From contig JANUWI010000005.1 of NCBI GenBank assembly GCA_025504975.1, positions 496,001 through 560,000 of the forward strand: a DNA stretch of 64,000 nucleotides, given 5' to 3'. Position 1 is the first letter of the stretch; each line of letters opens with the position of its first letter. The position numbers were made by a program, and so were the translations under genes. Shown piece by piece: positions 31,953 through 42,861 of the stretch. This DNA comes from Plenodomus lindquistii (lineage: Eukaryota; Ascomycota; Dothideomycetes; Pleosporales; Leptosphaeriaceae). Under the pieces are notes generated by a model, which ran no database searches, was not told the origin of the DNA, and saw only the letters and a list, made by a program, of their open reading frames with translations.

Positions 31953-34392
31953 ATGTCTCTTCGGCCAGACGACCAATCGAGGCGGTCCCGGTCCAAGTCG
32001 CCAGGCCACCGCGGTCGCGAACGTTCACGCAGCAACGCGCGCGAACCACAGCACTACGGCGCAGCTGACACAACAGCTGCAGCCCCGCAGTATGAATTCA
32101 GGCAGCCAGGTCAGCAATATGCGACGTAAGTAGAGCGCGCCTGCAAGCTTCACGATGCACTCTTCTCCGTTGCGACGAGCTGAAATATGGCGTCTAGACA
32201 AGCCGTCGAGCCTGTCACCATGGGGAACTACAGCGACCTCCCGCCAAACGAGCGGCCGGGATATGCCCCCCAACCCTCCTTTGCGCACCCGGCGACCACC
32301 ACGGGCTATACGCAGACCAGCCAGCCTCAGTACGCGCCGAGCACCGCGCAGTATGGCTACACCACGCAACCCGTGCGGGCGAACAATGGCGTTCAGTATG
32401 CGACCACGCCTACCAACATTACCTACACGGCGAAGCCTGTCGGTGGCAGTGGCAGTGGCAGTGGCAACAACAGCAGCAGTACACAGCCGCCCGCCGTGAG
32501 ACACAATCCGCCATCCTCAGCGCCTTCCTACCCATCGTACACAGCAAGCCCGCAGCCGCAATCGCAGTACACGCCTATCCCGCATGCTCCACCACCCCCT
32601 CAGTCGCAGTACACGCCTCTGCCACATGCTCCACCGCCCCCTCAGACGGTCCAGCCCGCGTACCCACCGCCGCCGCCCATGGGGCCCCATGCTCCACGCC
32701 CAGACCACCAGCGCGCATCGTCGTACTCGGGCGCGCCGTCCACCACCCAAGATGGTCGCAAGGTGGTTGAAATGGTTCCAGGAGGAGGCATGGCGGGCGG
32801 GAGAATGAATGCGCCTCCCTCGCCCGGTCTGCATCCAGATGGCAGGCACATGGGCAATGGCAGACCTGAGAACCTGCGCATGGACAGGCTGTCAGTCAGT
32901 GGAAACAGACCCGACATCCAGACCATTGTGCCTGGAGGCTATGGCAGCGGTGGTGGTGGTGGTGGAAGTCTGCCGCCCCCAAGTCCCTTGCTGGAAGCAT
33001 ACCATGGCACCTACCAGTCCATCAGCCCAATGCCTGGTGCCATGATCATGGACGACGATCTCGACCACCTCGCCTCTCTCGACGGTCCCCCCTCTCGCTA
33101 TCCTGAGCCACCTCGAAGCAGCCACGGCCGCCATCGTTCTCACTCCAACGTCGGCCGATCCCCAAGCCCACTCCCGTCTCGATCTTCGCGCCATAGTGAC
33201 AAGCTGGCCCTCGAAGCCTATGGTGGCGGCGGCGGCAACCGCGATAGGAGCCGCAATAGGAGTAGCAACAGACCAGGTCCCGAGAAAGAAAAGCGCCGCG
33301 TTAAAATCTACGACGCAGAAGACGATGCAAAAGATCTCGTCGAAGCCCTCGCCGCCCGTACCATTGACGCCGACACCATCATCGAGATCCTACCCGCGCT
33401 CTCCCACGACCAAATGCTCGAGCTGCGCTCAGAATACAAACGGCACTGCAAAATCCAAGGCCGGGGCATTAACATTGCCAAGCACATCAAACTCAAGACA
33501 TCTGGCAATTTCGGAAAAGTGGCATATGTGACTGCCCTAGGCAAATACGAGGGAGAGGGATACTGGGCAAACTACTGGTACCAGAGTAATTCTGCGAAGC
33601 GCGAGTTGCTCATCGAGGCACTGATGGGTCGTCAAAACCACGAGATCCGCGAAATCAAGGATGCGTTTCGCGATAAGCGGTACTCGGATAGCTTGACCCG
33701 GTGCATGGACAAGGAACTCAAGGCCGACAAGTTTCGCAAGGCAATCCTCATGGCGCTTGAAGGTGAACGCCAGGAGGAAAGCGATATCTGGCCACAGGAA
33801 TACAAGAATAGAGATGTTGACACGTTGTACAAAGCCATGCGAATGAAGGAAGGAGGTGAGAGCGCAATGTTGGGCATTGTGGTAATGAGGAGCGATGCGC
33901 ATCTACGAGAAGTGCTACGGACATACGAAAGGAAGTATCAAGGAAACTTTGCAAGGGAAGCGCTGAGGAAGAGTAACAACCTCGTGGTAAGTTTGACCCT
34001 TTGCCCCAGCATTCCTTCTATTTACTTGGAACTAACTTGTGCGACAGGGCGAAGTCATAGCCCACATTCTCAACGGCGTAATCAATCGCCCCGCCCGCGA
34101 CGCAATGCTACTCCACCACGCCCTCATGGATCTCATCGAACCCACTACATCGCCCCGCTCCTCCTCCACCCGCCAAAACTCTTCCTCTTCAACTAGCAAA
34201 CATGAGCGCCAGCAGCGCTTTGAACTGCTCATCTCGCGCCTTGTTAGACTGCATTGGGACCGCATGCATCTCATGCGCGTAAAGGCAGAGTACGAGGACA
34301 AGTACGGTAGGGTCGTGGAAGAGGACTTGGAGGAAGCGACAAAGGGCGATTTTAGGGAGTTTTGTATTCAGCTTTGTCAGGCGGGGAGATGA
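31953..34392 (+). CDS. Annexin with long proline-rich N terminus
   Basis: Exons 31953-32125, 32198-33986 and 34048-34392 (introns 72 and 61 nt) give 768 aa. Residues 1-440 are disordered: an RS-rich start (RRSRSKSPGHRGRERSRS), then Pro/Tyr/Gln repeats with duplicated SQYTP.PHAPPPPQ units and poly-Gly. The C-terminal about 320 residues are the annexin core of four helical repeats, beginning DAEDDAKDLVEALAARTIDADTI with ILPALSHDQMLELRSEYKRH. The canonical GxGT-D/E calcium loops are mostly absent (the first repeat reads GRGINI), as in the divergent filamentous-fungal annexins. It may bind membranes weakly or in a calcium-independent way; that is inference. Confidence 0.87.
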
Positions 34393-34601
34393 GGCGAGAG
34401 GGGTGTTTGGAATGGGTGCATGTTGGCTTTGGGGGAGATGGTGTGGTCTGCTGAGCAGTAACTTGATACCATATATTGATACGAATGATGTGCGAAGAAG
34501 GTTACGCAGCTAGGTGTTTGTATGAATACATCCGTCTTTTTTGTTCTGAAACATTGTACTCTGCCCCACTATGATTTGTACTCCTCTCCTCTCCTCCACT
34601 C
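34393..34601. other. Convergent 3' intergenic region
   Basis: A 209-bp gap between the annexin and telobox protein stops, with only 3' UTR-like sequence. Confidence 0.4.
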
Positions 34602-36701
34602 CTAAGACTGCGTCCTAGAAAACTCGTTTACAAAGCCCAACGCATCATCCTCGACACCAGACAGCAGATCCGCCGGCGTGGGTAAATTATGCAGCGTATT
34701 CCTAGCACTCGCCGCAGGCACATGAGGAAACACAATCGTCGGTAGATTAGGCGTCTCGAGCAAACTGTTTTTCGCTGATGGACCCGTAGTCAGATTGCTG
34801 GGACTGGCATTAGTACTGACATGCGTTGTGGCCAGATTCAGAGACGCGGAACGTGTGTGGCTGGGTATATCGCTTGATAGGCTTGGGCGACTGGTTGTTG
34901 TTGTTGCTGCTGGTGGGATAGCATTTGTCAAGGGGAGATCTGTTGTTGACTGGTTTTGGAAGCCGCCGGCCCAGGTGTTGAAGTGGTTTCCTTCCATGGT
35001 ACTGTTTACTCTTGATGCTGTGTCGTTTAGACCGTTGCTGGCGACTTGGTTGTACGCGGAATTGTGGTTTGCATCGGCCCATTGGAGGATATCCCGATTC
35101 AGGATGATGGGACTGTTGCTGAAGTCGTCGTGTTCTAGGCTGCCGTAGTCGTCAAACATGGTGGGGAAGGGGTTGAAGGTGTATGGCGTGTTGTCGTTGG
35201 ATCGTGAAGTCGGGTTCGTGGGCGAGATGAGCGTCAGGTCGGGTATGGAGTCGTTGGGTCTGGTCAGTCGTTCCGCTTCAGCTGTGTACCAACTGTTGCG
35301 CTTGGCTGACTGGGGAGGAGTGGTTGCTGTGGCTTCAGGTACGTGACGCTGGCGTGGTAATGTCCGTTCCCGGCTTGCAGCCTGCTGGTCCACGACAATC
35401 TTGTCATGTTTCGCCTTGAGTTTGTGCCCTGCCTTTTTGAATTCATCGGGATACTTGATGCGGAATCGATCGCGCAAATCCGTTGGTTTACGGCCACTGA
35501 AATCAAGTTCTGCATCGTCGCATATCGCTCGCCATACAGAACCATACTTCTCGAACCCTTTGAGTAGATTGATATCATCTTGTTTACTGAATTTGCGCTG
35601 AGGTCGGCGTGCCCTTCTGGTGAATGGACCACTGATCCCAATATCTTCCATCTGCGAGGCTACTATGGTGGAGTCAGATGGCTTCTTCCACTTCGTAGGT
35701 TCTGGTAAGGAGGGAGCATCGGCCTCTACGGAATGATGATCATGTGTGCCTGCCACCGAGGGTCGAGAAGGATCTGGGGGCGGAACACCACTCTGCGGCT
35801 CTGCAACAGCACTTTTCGTCCTGGGTTTACTCGGCTTTGAAGTCTCACTTGGACAACAAACCCGAAAGCGATCTTTCAGGTCGACGGCAGTTCGTTCATT
35901 GAAAGTGAAGTCCGGACACTGCAAGATCTTCTTCCAGCTGCCGATGCCATATCTTTGGACACCTACTAGAAGATCCTTAGTCTCTTGCTCTGTCCATCGT
36001 TTTCTTCGTCTGCTAGATTTAGGTGGAACATTGACCTGGGTCTTGCCCTTCGATGAAGTCGTATGCTCTGAGCCATCGGTTCCGTTGGCTTCAAGATCAT
36101 TACTTATGGTACGGCTCTGCTTCAAGCTGTTCGTCTCATGAGCGTCTTCGCTCCTCGTGATGACTGTACCTGCATTGATTGCATTGCTGGATTTAACCGG
36201 ATTCAAATTGATCCCACCGCGGGAATCGAAACTCCCTCTGTCCCGTGAGCCATTGTTAAACGCGCTCTTATCACTAGTGATGGGTGGAAAGAGCCTGTTC
36301 GATGGCGGCAACGGCGGTGGTTGGTGCAGTCCTTGAAGAAGAGGGGGAATTCTAGGTCTTTGTGTCTTCTTTGCTGCTAATTGAGGTAGCTTCGGAAGTT
36401 GAATTACTGAATGGTTACTCTCTATGGGCCGAGTTTCCATCGACATATACTCGCTCTTGTCCCTTATGGGAGGAGATGCTGGGGTGTCAAGTAGAAGATC
36501 CACCAAGCGACCACTGAACGGCGTTGTTGAAAAGTTGTGGGCTGCATGAGGTTGATATGGTACGTATGGTACAGCTTCGACATTGTTCAAGACTTTTGCT
36601 ATCGGCGCGCCAGTTTCAGGGCCAGTACGTGATGTGGAAGTGTTTTCATGGTTTTGCTCCTTGGGCTGGTCGCTCACTTGCGTGTCGTGATGCATCGACA
36701 T
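34602..36701 (-). CDS. Double-Myb telobox DNA-binding protein (Teb1/Tay1-like)
   Basis: Single exon. The start at 36701 (MSMHHDTQ) gives 699 aa. The frame stays open further up, with another ATG at 36884 (760 aa). Two Myb/SANT repeats are clear. The first starts RRRKRWTEQETKDLLVGVQR and ends with telobox-like VDLKDRFRVCCP. The second runs from KFSKQDDINLLKGFEKYG to TDLRDRFRIKYP. Each keeps the tryptophan/aromatic core and the VDLKDKWR-like recognition helix of TTAGGG-binding proteins. Two adjacent telobox Mybs are the layout of fission yeast Teb1 and Yarrowia Tay1, which bind telomeric repeats and telobox promoters. The rest is Ser/Thr/Pro-rich and disordered. Binding to TTAGGG repeats is inferred. 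Confidence 0.85.
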   Translation of the reverse strand: MSMHHDTQVSDQPKEQNHENTSTSRTGPETGAPIAKVLNNVEAVPYVPYQPHAAHNFSTTPFSGRLVDLLLDTPASPPIRDKSEYMSMETRPIESNHSVIQLPKLPQLAAKKTQRPRIPPLLQGLHQPPPLPPSNRLFPPITSDKSAFNNGSRDRGSFDSRGGINLNPVKSSNAINAGTVITRSEDAHETNSLKQSRTISNDLEANGTDGSEHTTSSKGKTQVNVPPKSSRRRKRWTEQETKDLLVGVQRYGIGSWKKILQCPDFTFNERTAVDLKDRFRVCCPSETSKPSKPRTKSAVAEPQSGVPPPDPSRPSVAGTHDHHSVEADAPSLPEPTKWKKPSDSTIVASQMEDIGISGPFTRRARRPQRKFSKQDDINLLKGFEKYGSVWRAICDDAELDFSGRKPTDLRDRFRIKYPDEFKKAGHKLKAKHDKIVVDQQAASRERTLPRQRHVPEATATTPPQSAKRNSWYTAEAERLTRPNDSIPDLTLISPTNPTSRSNDNTPYTFNPFPTMFDDYGSLEHDDFSNSPIILNRDILQWADANHNSAYNQVASNGLNDTASRVNSTMEGNHFNTWAGGFQNQSTTDLPLTNAIPPAATTTTSRPSLSSDIPSHTRSASLNLATTHVSTNASPSNLTTGPSAKNSLLETPNLPTIVFPHVPAASARNTLHNLPTPADLLSGVEDDALGFVNEFSRTQS

Positions 36702-37220
36702 CGCAAACGTAAGTCTACAGGAACCACCATTGGCTTGACGACGAGCGTACGGCACCTGTGCTTTAGCCACGAAATCTGTCGAGGTATCTACGGCCTGTCT
36801 TGGGGTGGACCGCGTCAGGTATAGAAATAGCGATGCTCCAGTGTTCGATGTTCCAGCGATGAGTGATGCAGGGTCCAGACTCATGAGCGTCAAGGGGACG
36901 TGCCAAGGATGACCTAGGTCATGGCGCTTGTAGCAGACGCAACCTAACGAATACCTTGCCACTTATCCATACCAGATCAAAAGTCATCCAGTCTGTTAGA
37001 TGGGGCTGTTTAGCGCAAAACGTGCTGCGAGAAATCCAGGTGGAACGTTTGTCAACGCACAGCAGCATCAAAGATGATACCTATCACGGAGGAGAAGAGG
37101 GCGATTCTAATTGATAGGAGTACGTATTATACAAAGAGTGTCTATTGACGCCAGAGCAATGTTAGTCTATAGGATATCATCCCCAAACACCACGTCAACG
37201 CATTATCGGAGTTAGCGCAA
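36702..37220. other. Intergenic region upstream of telobox gene
   Basis: Contains the likely leader and promoter of the telobox gene and the 3' region of the peroxiredoxin gene. The part up to 36962 stays open in the telobox frame. No separate gene was seen. Confidence 0.4.
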
Positions 37221-38014
37221 TCAGGACGTTCCTACACACACGGTCAGCACACCCCTCACAACTCAGCGCGAAGGAAGAGGAGCCGTACCATTCGTCTTGG
37301 CCACATCAGCCATCTTGGTGTCAGAGTACGCCTTGCGAGCATACTCCTTCTTGCCCTCTTGCGTCTCCTTAATGCCATCATCACCAGGGTTCCAGTTGGC
37401 AGGGCAAACCTCGCCATACTTGTCTGTGAACTGGAATGCATCGATCAACCTGAGCGTCTCATCCACCGAGCGTCCCACCTGGAGATCGTTGATGGTGATC
37501 TGCCTGACAATGCCGTTGGGATCAATCAAGAACAGTCCGCGAAGCGCGATACCCTCTTCCTCGATCAGCACGCCGTAGTCCTTGCTGATGCTGTGGTTCT
37601 TGTCGCTGAGCAGCGGGATGTTGACTTGACCGAGGCCACCGTCCTGCTTGGATGCGTTGGTCCATGCGAGGAGACTGTGCTCGCTGTCTGTGCTGGCAAA
37701 GACGACGCTGGCACCGCGGGCAGCGAAATCGGCGATGCGGTCACTGAAAGCGATGATTTCTGTCGGGCACACGAATGTCCAGGCCATGGGCACGAAGCCG
37801 AGAACAAGCCATTGTTTGGTGGATGTGTAGGCTGTCAGGCTGAGCTCTGGGATAGGATGTTAGTTATTACATGTTCGAAGTATTGGAGCACAAGGAGAGC
37901 AAGAATGTAAAAAGTGAATATACCTTCAAAGGTGCCATCCACAACAGCCTGGCCCGAGAAGTGTGGTGCAGGCTTCTGCACGCGCACCTTGGGTGTATAC
38001 GCTGGGAAAGCCAT
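37221..38014 (-). CDS. tsa1: Typical 2-Cys peroxiredoxin
   Basis: Exons 38014-37924, 37846-37289 and 37231-37221 give 219 aa ending KTNGTS. If the last intron (37232-37288) is not removed, the stop is at 37263 and the protein has 224 aa. The peroxidatic Cys57 is in WTFVCPTEI and the resolving Cys178 in GEVCPANW, with the GGLG loop (DGGLGQVNI). The Tsa1/AhpC fold is complete from FSGQAVVDG to the C terminus. It reduces peroxides using thioredoxin. The C-terminal YF motif that makes eukaryotic enzymes prone to over-oxidation is missing (KKEYARKAY), so sensitivity may be low (inference). There is no targeting signal, so it should be cytosolic. Confidence 0.9.
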
Positions 38015-39325
38015 TTTGCCAATCTTGTCGCGATAAGGCTATACAACCAAATTTCCAAACTTGTTTCCTCTAGGTATACCTTAAAAGATTTCAAAGGTAA
38101 TTCAAACCTAAGACATCATCTCATCAGCACCTACACCCAACTCAAACATTGTCGTTCGCAACTTACAAAAACCAAGCGTCGAATTACAGTACCTAGTAGC
38201 GTAGGCAAGTGATGTGCAAGCCCCCGGGAAGGAAGCGCCGCAACATTTAACGTCCCAGAGCCGCAGGCTGCACCTACGGAGCTATACCTTGAAAAGTGTA
38301 GACTTGAACACGAAAAAACGGGCCGCAGGCTACAGTACAAACTTCGTGGCCTGAGCAAGAGGGAAGATCATCCGTCATCGGCGTGCTCGGCATGACTGTG
38401 ACGAGCGGGTCGATCGAGGCTCTGTTGCTTACAGAATCGAGCAGAGTTCCGTTTTCGTTACTCTGACTCTACTCTGCATGGATTAGTTGGCTAGCATGGG
38501 ATTCCAGCAGTGAGCACCGTCATGGCTGCTTCATTTGTCGTCAAGATGGAATTAATCTGCTTTTATCGATGGGTGAGGTCTTTACACGATGGTATTGCTT
38601 CGGTTGATACCAGGCTAGAGTAGTCCTTCTTGATGACCACATCTCCAAACAAGTATCCATGTGCATGCATGCGCGATAAGACTCGTTTCGACATGTCTGA
38701 GACGTTACTGCGCCTTGCAGCGTACCTGCATGCGCTTCGCGACGGTAGCTTACTCAAGTGTAGCATGCCACGCCGTTGCCCCCACTAGCCAAAGCCGAAG
38801 CCGATCAGGGTTCACGTTTCCACGAGCTGCGATCACGAGCATACGCGCGATGAACGTGCTTGCGGGCGCGCTCGGCGGGCTTGGTCTTCCGTTGTCGGCT
38901 CTGAGATGTTTAAGCTGACTGTGCAACTGGTCTCGAACAGCCGAGTCATCTCCAGATTGATCAGATAAGATTCTTCACTAGTGTAGTGAGTAGCGTCATG
39001 TTGATCGCGTGGGTCGAAGCAACGTGTCGAGGACCAGATGAGTAGCACTTGCGGTGTGATTGCGCGTGTGTGCTCTACTGGCTGAAAATGTGGTCTACCA
39101 GTGGGTCATGTTATGCTTCTCGAATATACGCATTACAGATCACGTCCGAGGATTCCTCATCTTGCATCGTTATGACGAACCCAACTCAGGCCTGGGTATG
39201 ACATCCAACGCCGAAATCGGCCACGTACAAGATGATGTAACAAGATCTATATGATCGATTGATGATACCCTATTTATCAATCTCGCTTCTGTATTACCAT
39301 ACATTTATGATGGTTTGTACTTGTA
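38015..39325. other. Intergenic, no gene seen
   Basis: About 1.3 kb between the peroxiredoxin ATG and the acetyl-CoA transporter stop. Only short, unconvincing open frames on both strands. The left part should be the peroxiredoxin promoter. No repeats or structured RNA recognised. Confidence 0.5.
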
Positions 39326-41191
39326 CTACTGAGCCAACCGCCATGCCCTCAGCGGTAGGGCCTGTATCCTCATCACCGCTGGTTTGATGTATCCCCAGAA
39401 CGTGACCACACCTATGATGACACACAGGATGTTCACAATGTAGTATCCATCCGTTGTGACATTACACAGACCGCCTCCATCGCGGCATCGATGCTTCTCG
39501 TGCTCCAGAGAGCAGGAAAAGGCTTGTGTGACAAGTGGGCCCTTGAGGAGATCCGTCTTGGGCGGAGTCGATGGGGGAAGGCAAGTGGCAGACGTAAACA
39601 TGTCTACAGCCTTGAGAACGAAGAAGCGAGGGAAGGTACCGCCAAGGTTGGACACACTGTGGGTCGTTAGCAACCTGTATCATAGCAACGAGGGATATAG
39701 AGAAGACTTACGTAGCAAGTAACGTCATATACGTTCCTCCAATCAAAGGATCCGAGATCTTTGCATGGAACGCACTAACCGCTACAAACATGACTGTGTT
39801 CATGAATGTCGACAGCACGTGTTCCGCAATGACCAGAAGCAAGAAACTCGACGTCGCGCCCCCAGCTGGGAATACCGATACCACGAACTGCGCGAACAGT
39901 GCAGCGACAAGACGACCGATGAAGGACCAGCACCAGATGTGCATGGGCGGATACGTCTGGCACCATTTACCAATATAGTATCCGAGAAAGACTTCGACGG
40001 GAAAATCTATAAGAATGACCAGGGACAGTTGTTCTTGCTTCAGCCCCTTGTCAAGGAGTTTGAGACTGGTAACTGCGTCGTTGGCCTGGAAGCCAATTTT
40101 GGCAATCAAATGGATGATGATGAAGCTTTGGATATTCTTCAGCTTGAGGATGCCCCACATGGTGCGGTATACCTCTGAGATACCGTCACCGTCCTTGTCG
40201 CGGTCTTCGCGTTTCAAGACAGCGAGACCAAAGGTCACTATGAGGTAAGCCCAGCCCCAGAATGTAAGGTAGGAGTCTAGTTCCAAGAGACCAGTTGTGC
40301 CTGGTGCACTGACTGGGCGGAACCATTTGTTGGCAAAATCGACGGAGTTGAACGCGAGGAAGACGGTATATGAGAGGAACTGGCCGGCTGTGAGACCCAC
40401 GGTTTGGGCAGTGGAAGCGTAGGCAAGGTTCTCGTTTGACAGAAGTGTGAGGGCCCAGCCTGAAACTGTTAGCTTTACGCAATTGGATCCGAGGGGAAGT
40501 GCTCACCGTCAACGGCGATGTCCTGAGTGGCGCAAAGGAAAACAAGCGCGAACCACCACCAGGTAAACGTCCAGACACCGCTGTCCGTCTCACCTGCCTC
40601 GGTCATCATGCGATTAATGTTCCTTCCCAGCCAGATCATAGAGAACCCCGAAATCGTCTGAATGGGCAGAATCCAACTTTTTCTCCGTCCCACCTTGGGC
40701 GACCACACAGCGTCTACAATGGGACTCCACAGCAACTTGAGCGAATATGGATACGCCGCGAGCGAGAACACGCCAATCGCCGAGTACGACACATTGTTCT
40801 TGAGCAAGAAAGGCACAGAGCCATGCGCCAGTCCCATAGGAATACCCTGCAAGAAGTACAACAGCACTAGCAGCAGGAAATTACTCTGGTCCTTTTTGGA
40901 CAACTCGAAGAAGCCCTTGGAGGGTCCTTCCTCTTCCTCTCCTAGTTTCGGCACCTCATCGTCGAGAGAGAAGTTGGATCCGCTCATGAGCGACGCAGCT
41001 TGACTCGAGGGTGTGGTGCTGTCAAAAGACGCATGCCTGCGCCGATGTTCTAATACGACGCCGTTCATTTTTGTAGCGCTTGTGTTTGCATTTCCAGATA
41101 CGTTCTTTCCCTTGAGCGAGTCCGTCGAGCTTTGTGGCTTGAGTCCTGTCCCGGAGCTGCGGTTCTTGGATCGAGAGGCTCGTTTGCTCAT
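39326..41191 (-). CDS. Acetyl-CoA transporter (SLC33A1/Acatn-like)
   Basis: Exons 41191-40507, 40459-39712 and 39656-39326 (introns 47 and 55 nt) give 587 aa. A Ser/Thr-rich cytosolic N terminus of about 100 residues precedes roughly a dozen hydrophobic helices. Family signatures are visible: YFLQGIPMGLAHGSVPFLL, LKLLWSPIVDAVW, GRRKSWILPIQ, ATQDIAVDGWALTLL and GGTYMTLLATVSNLGG. A Cys-rich luminal loop lies near the end. The family is of major-facilitator type and imports acetyl-CoA into the ER/Golgi lumen for acetylation of glycans and proteins. It diverges from the CENP-O gene across 514 bp. Confidence 0.92.
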
Positions 41192-41705
41192 TTGTGGTAG
41201 GCCCGGTCGCGGGAGATTTGCGAGTTACTGAATGCGATTGTGACAGAGGGGACCTTTGAAAGTGTGCAGTTTTGCAGGGATCGACGAGGTTGACGTATGT
41301 AGTGGATACGCGAAAGGGGTAGTAACGGAGCGCAACTCTGGTGATGTATATGAAGTCTATAGTGAGAACAGCAATAGTATGAGAATGCAGAGAGCGACAG
41401 AAAGAGACAACAGATGTGTCACGAGAAGCCGGGCGGTGATACGTTGATGCGGACACGCTGTGTGCAGCGATGATGCCGCCGTCCCAAATGGAGACTTCTC
41501 GTTTGCCGTGGAATCTGTCCTCTGCGTTAGAGATCGGCCGGCGGAGGCGAGACAGCCCGCAACGGCCTCGGGCTGGTCGCGGTACCCCTGTCGCAACACG
41601 TGCTCACGCGCCTCCAAAAGTGCGCTACACGCGCCAGCAACATCAACACCGTCGCGAATCGATCTTCACCAGAAAGTATTGATACTCAGGCACACATACG
41701 CAACA
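41192..41705. other. Divergent promoter, transporter and CENP-O genes
   Basis: 514 bp between two outward-facing ATGs. The CENP-O frame is open back to 41460 but without an ATG before 41706. No clear motif. Confidence 0.45.
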
Positions 41706-42641
41706 ATGGAAACAACAGAATCCCTCGACGCAGACATTGTCGCCTTGCAAGCACGTCTTGCAACCCTCCACGCCCACCGCGCAAACCTATCCTCAATCCT
41801 CCTCTCACAGCCCCACCTATCATCACATCTCCAACTCCCCGCCCAACCCCCACAACCCAAATCCAGCCAATCCACCCCATCAACCACCGCCCAAGACCTC
41901 ATAGCTCAACAAGCCACCCGAAACATTTCAAACATCTACCGTGCCTGCGCCGGCGTAACAGCCTACAAAGTCCAAGACCCAGATCCCAACGCCATAAACG
42001 GTGGGGCAATCCTCGGGGTAAGCATCGACGTGTCGCTAGGTGGCAAGTTCATCGAAACCTACCATGTTTTATTGAACTATCGGGAGCGAGAGGGCAAGAA
42101 GGTGTTGAGAGTGCATAAGCATACCGTCCCTCCTTGTATACCGCTGCAGCAACTCGCAAACAAATGGCTACCTGTTGGTGGCACAAGCAATGATGGGGAG
42201 GTTGTGAAAGAGACGGAACAGGATCTTGTGAGGTTTGGAAGGACGTTGAGGAAGGAGATTGTGGGGTGGCATTTGAGAGTCGATGCGTTTGCGGTGTTGA
42301 GGAAGGAGGCGGGTGTTGAACAGGGAAAGACGCAGAGCAATGAAGAAGCGCAGGAGATCGGACGAGTGCTTAATGCGTTCATGAGCGATGATGATCGCAG
42401 CTCGGATATTGAGGAAGAGGACAACGACAGGCATGTGAAGATGATCGATGTCGAAGCCGATGCTGCTGTGCGGCAGATCACCATCAGGTGGTCGGACAGA
42501 CGGACTGCACTCATGAACGTCACTAAGGATGGCAGGATCGAGAAGGCTGTCTGTAGACTAAAGGACGGGAGTCGAGACGTGGCCATGATTAGAAAAGCTA
42601 TTGGACCCATGACTGGACTCGTACGGAGACTGGCCGCTTGA
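41706..42641 (+). CDS. mcm21: Inner-kinetochore protein CENP-O/Mcm21
   Basis: Single exon of 311 aa. The N terminus is a short coiled coil (LDADIVALQARLATLHAHR), then a Pro/Ser linker. The Cenp-O domain starts near NIYRACAGVTAYKVQDPDP, with ILGVSIDVSLGGKFIETYHVLL and LRVHKHTVPPCIPLQQLANK, the RWD-type fold of this family. A conserved-looking C-terminal segment (RQITIRWSDRRTALMNV) closes the second RWD. Mcm21/CENP-O pairs with Ctf19/CENP-P in the COMA subcomplex of the constitutive centromere network. A second network gene, CENP-T, lies at 48466. Confidence 0.85.
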   Translation: METTESLDADIVALQARLATLHAHRANLSSILLSQPHLSSHLQLPAQPPQPKSSQSTPSTTAQDLIAQQATRNISNIYRACAGVTAYKVQDPDPNAINGGAILGVSIDVSLGGKFIETYHVLLNYREREGKKVLRVHKHTVPPCIPLQQLANKWLPVGGTSNDGEVVKETEQDLVRFGRTLRKEIVGWHLRVDAFAVLRKEAGVEQGKTQSNEEAQEIGRVLNAFMSDDDRSSDIEEEDNDRHVKMIDVEADAAVRQITIRWSDRRTALMNVTKDGRIEKAVCRLKDGSRDVAMIRKAIGPMTGLVRRLAA

Positions 42642-42861
42642 GATGAGGATGAAGTGTCTTGGAGTTCACGGAGTTTGGTTATAATCTTGATACCCGCATT
42701 GTTTGCAATGAGAAAGGTCTGAGAAGCCAATTCGTGATGCGCTCGGTCTGCCATAAAGCCACGAAGGCTGGCAATTCCAAAGTTGAGATTCTGTGCTCAG
42801 TCCCAGCATGTGGTCTGTCGAAATTAAGAAGACTATTACCATACACCAACCCTGATTATGC

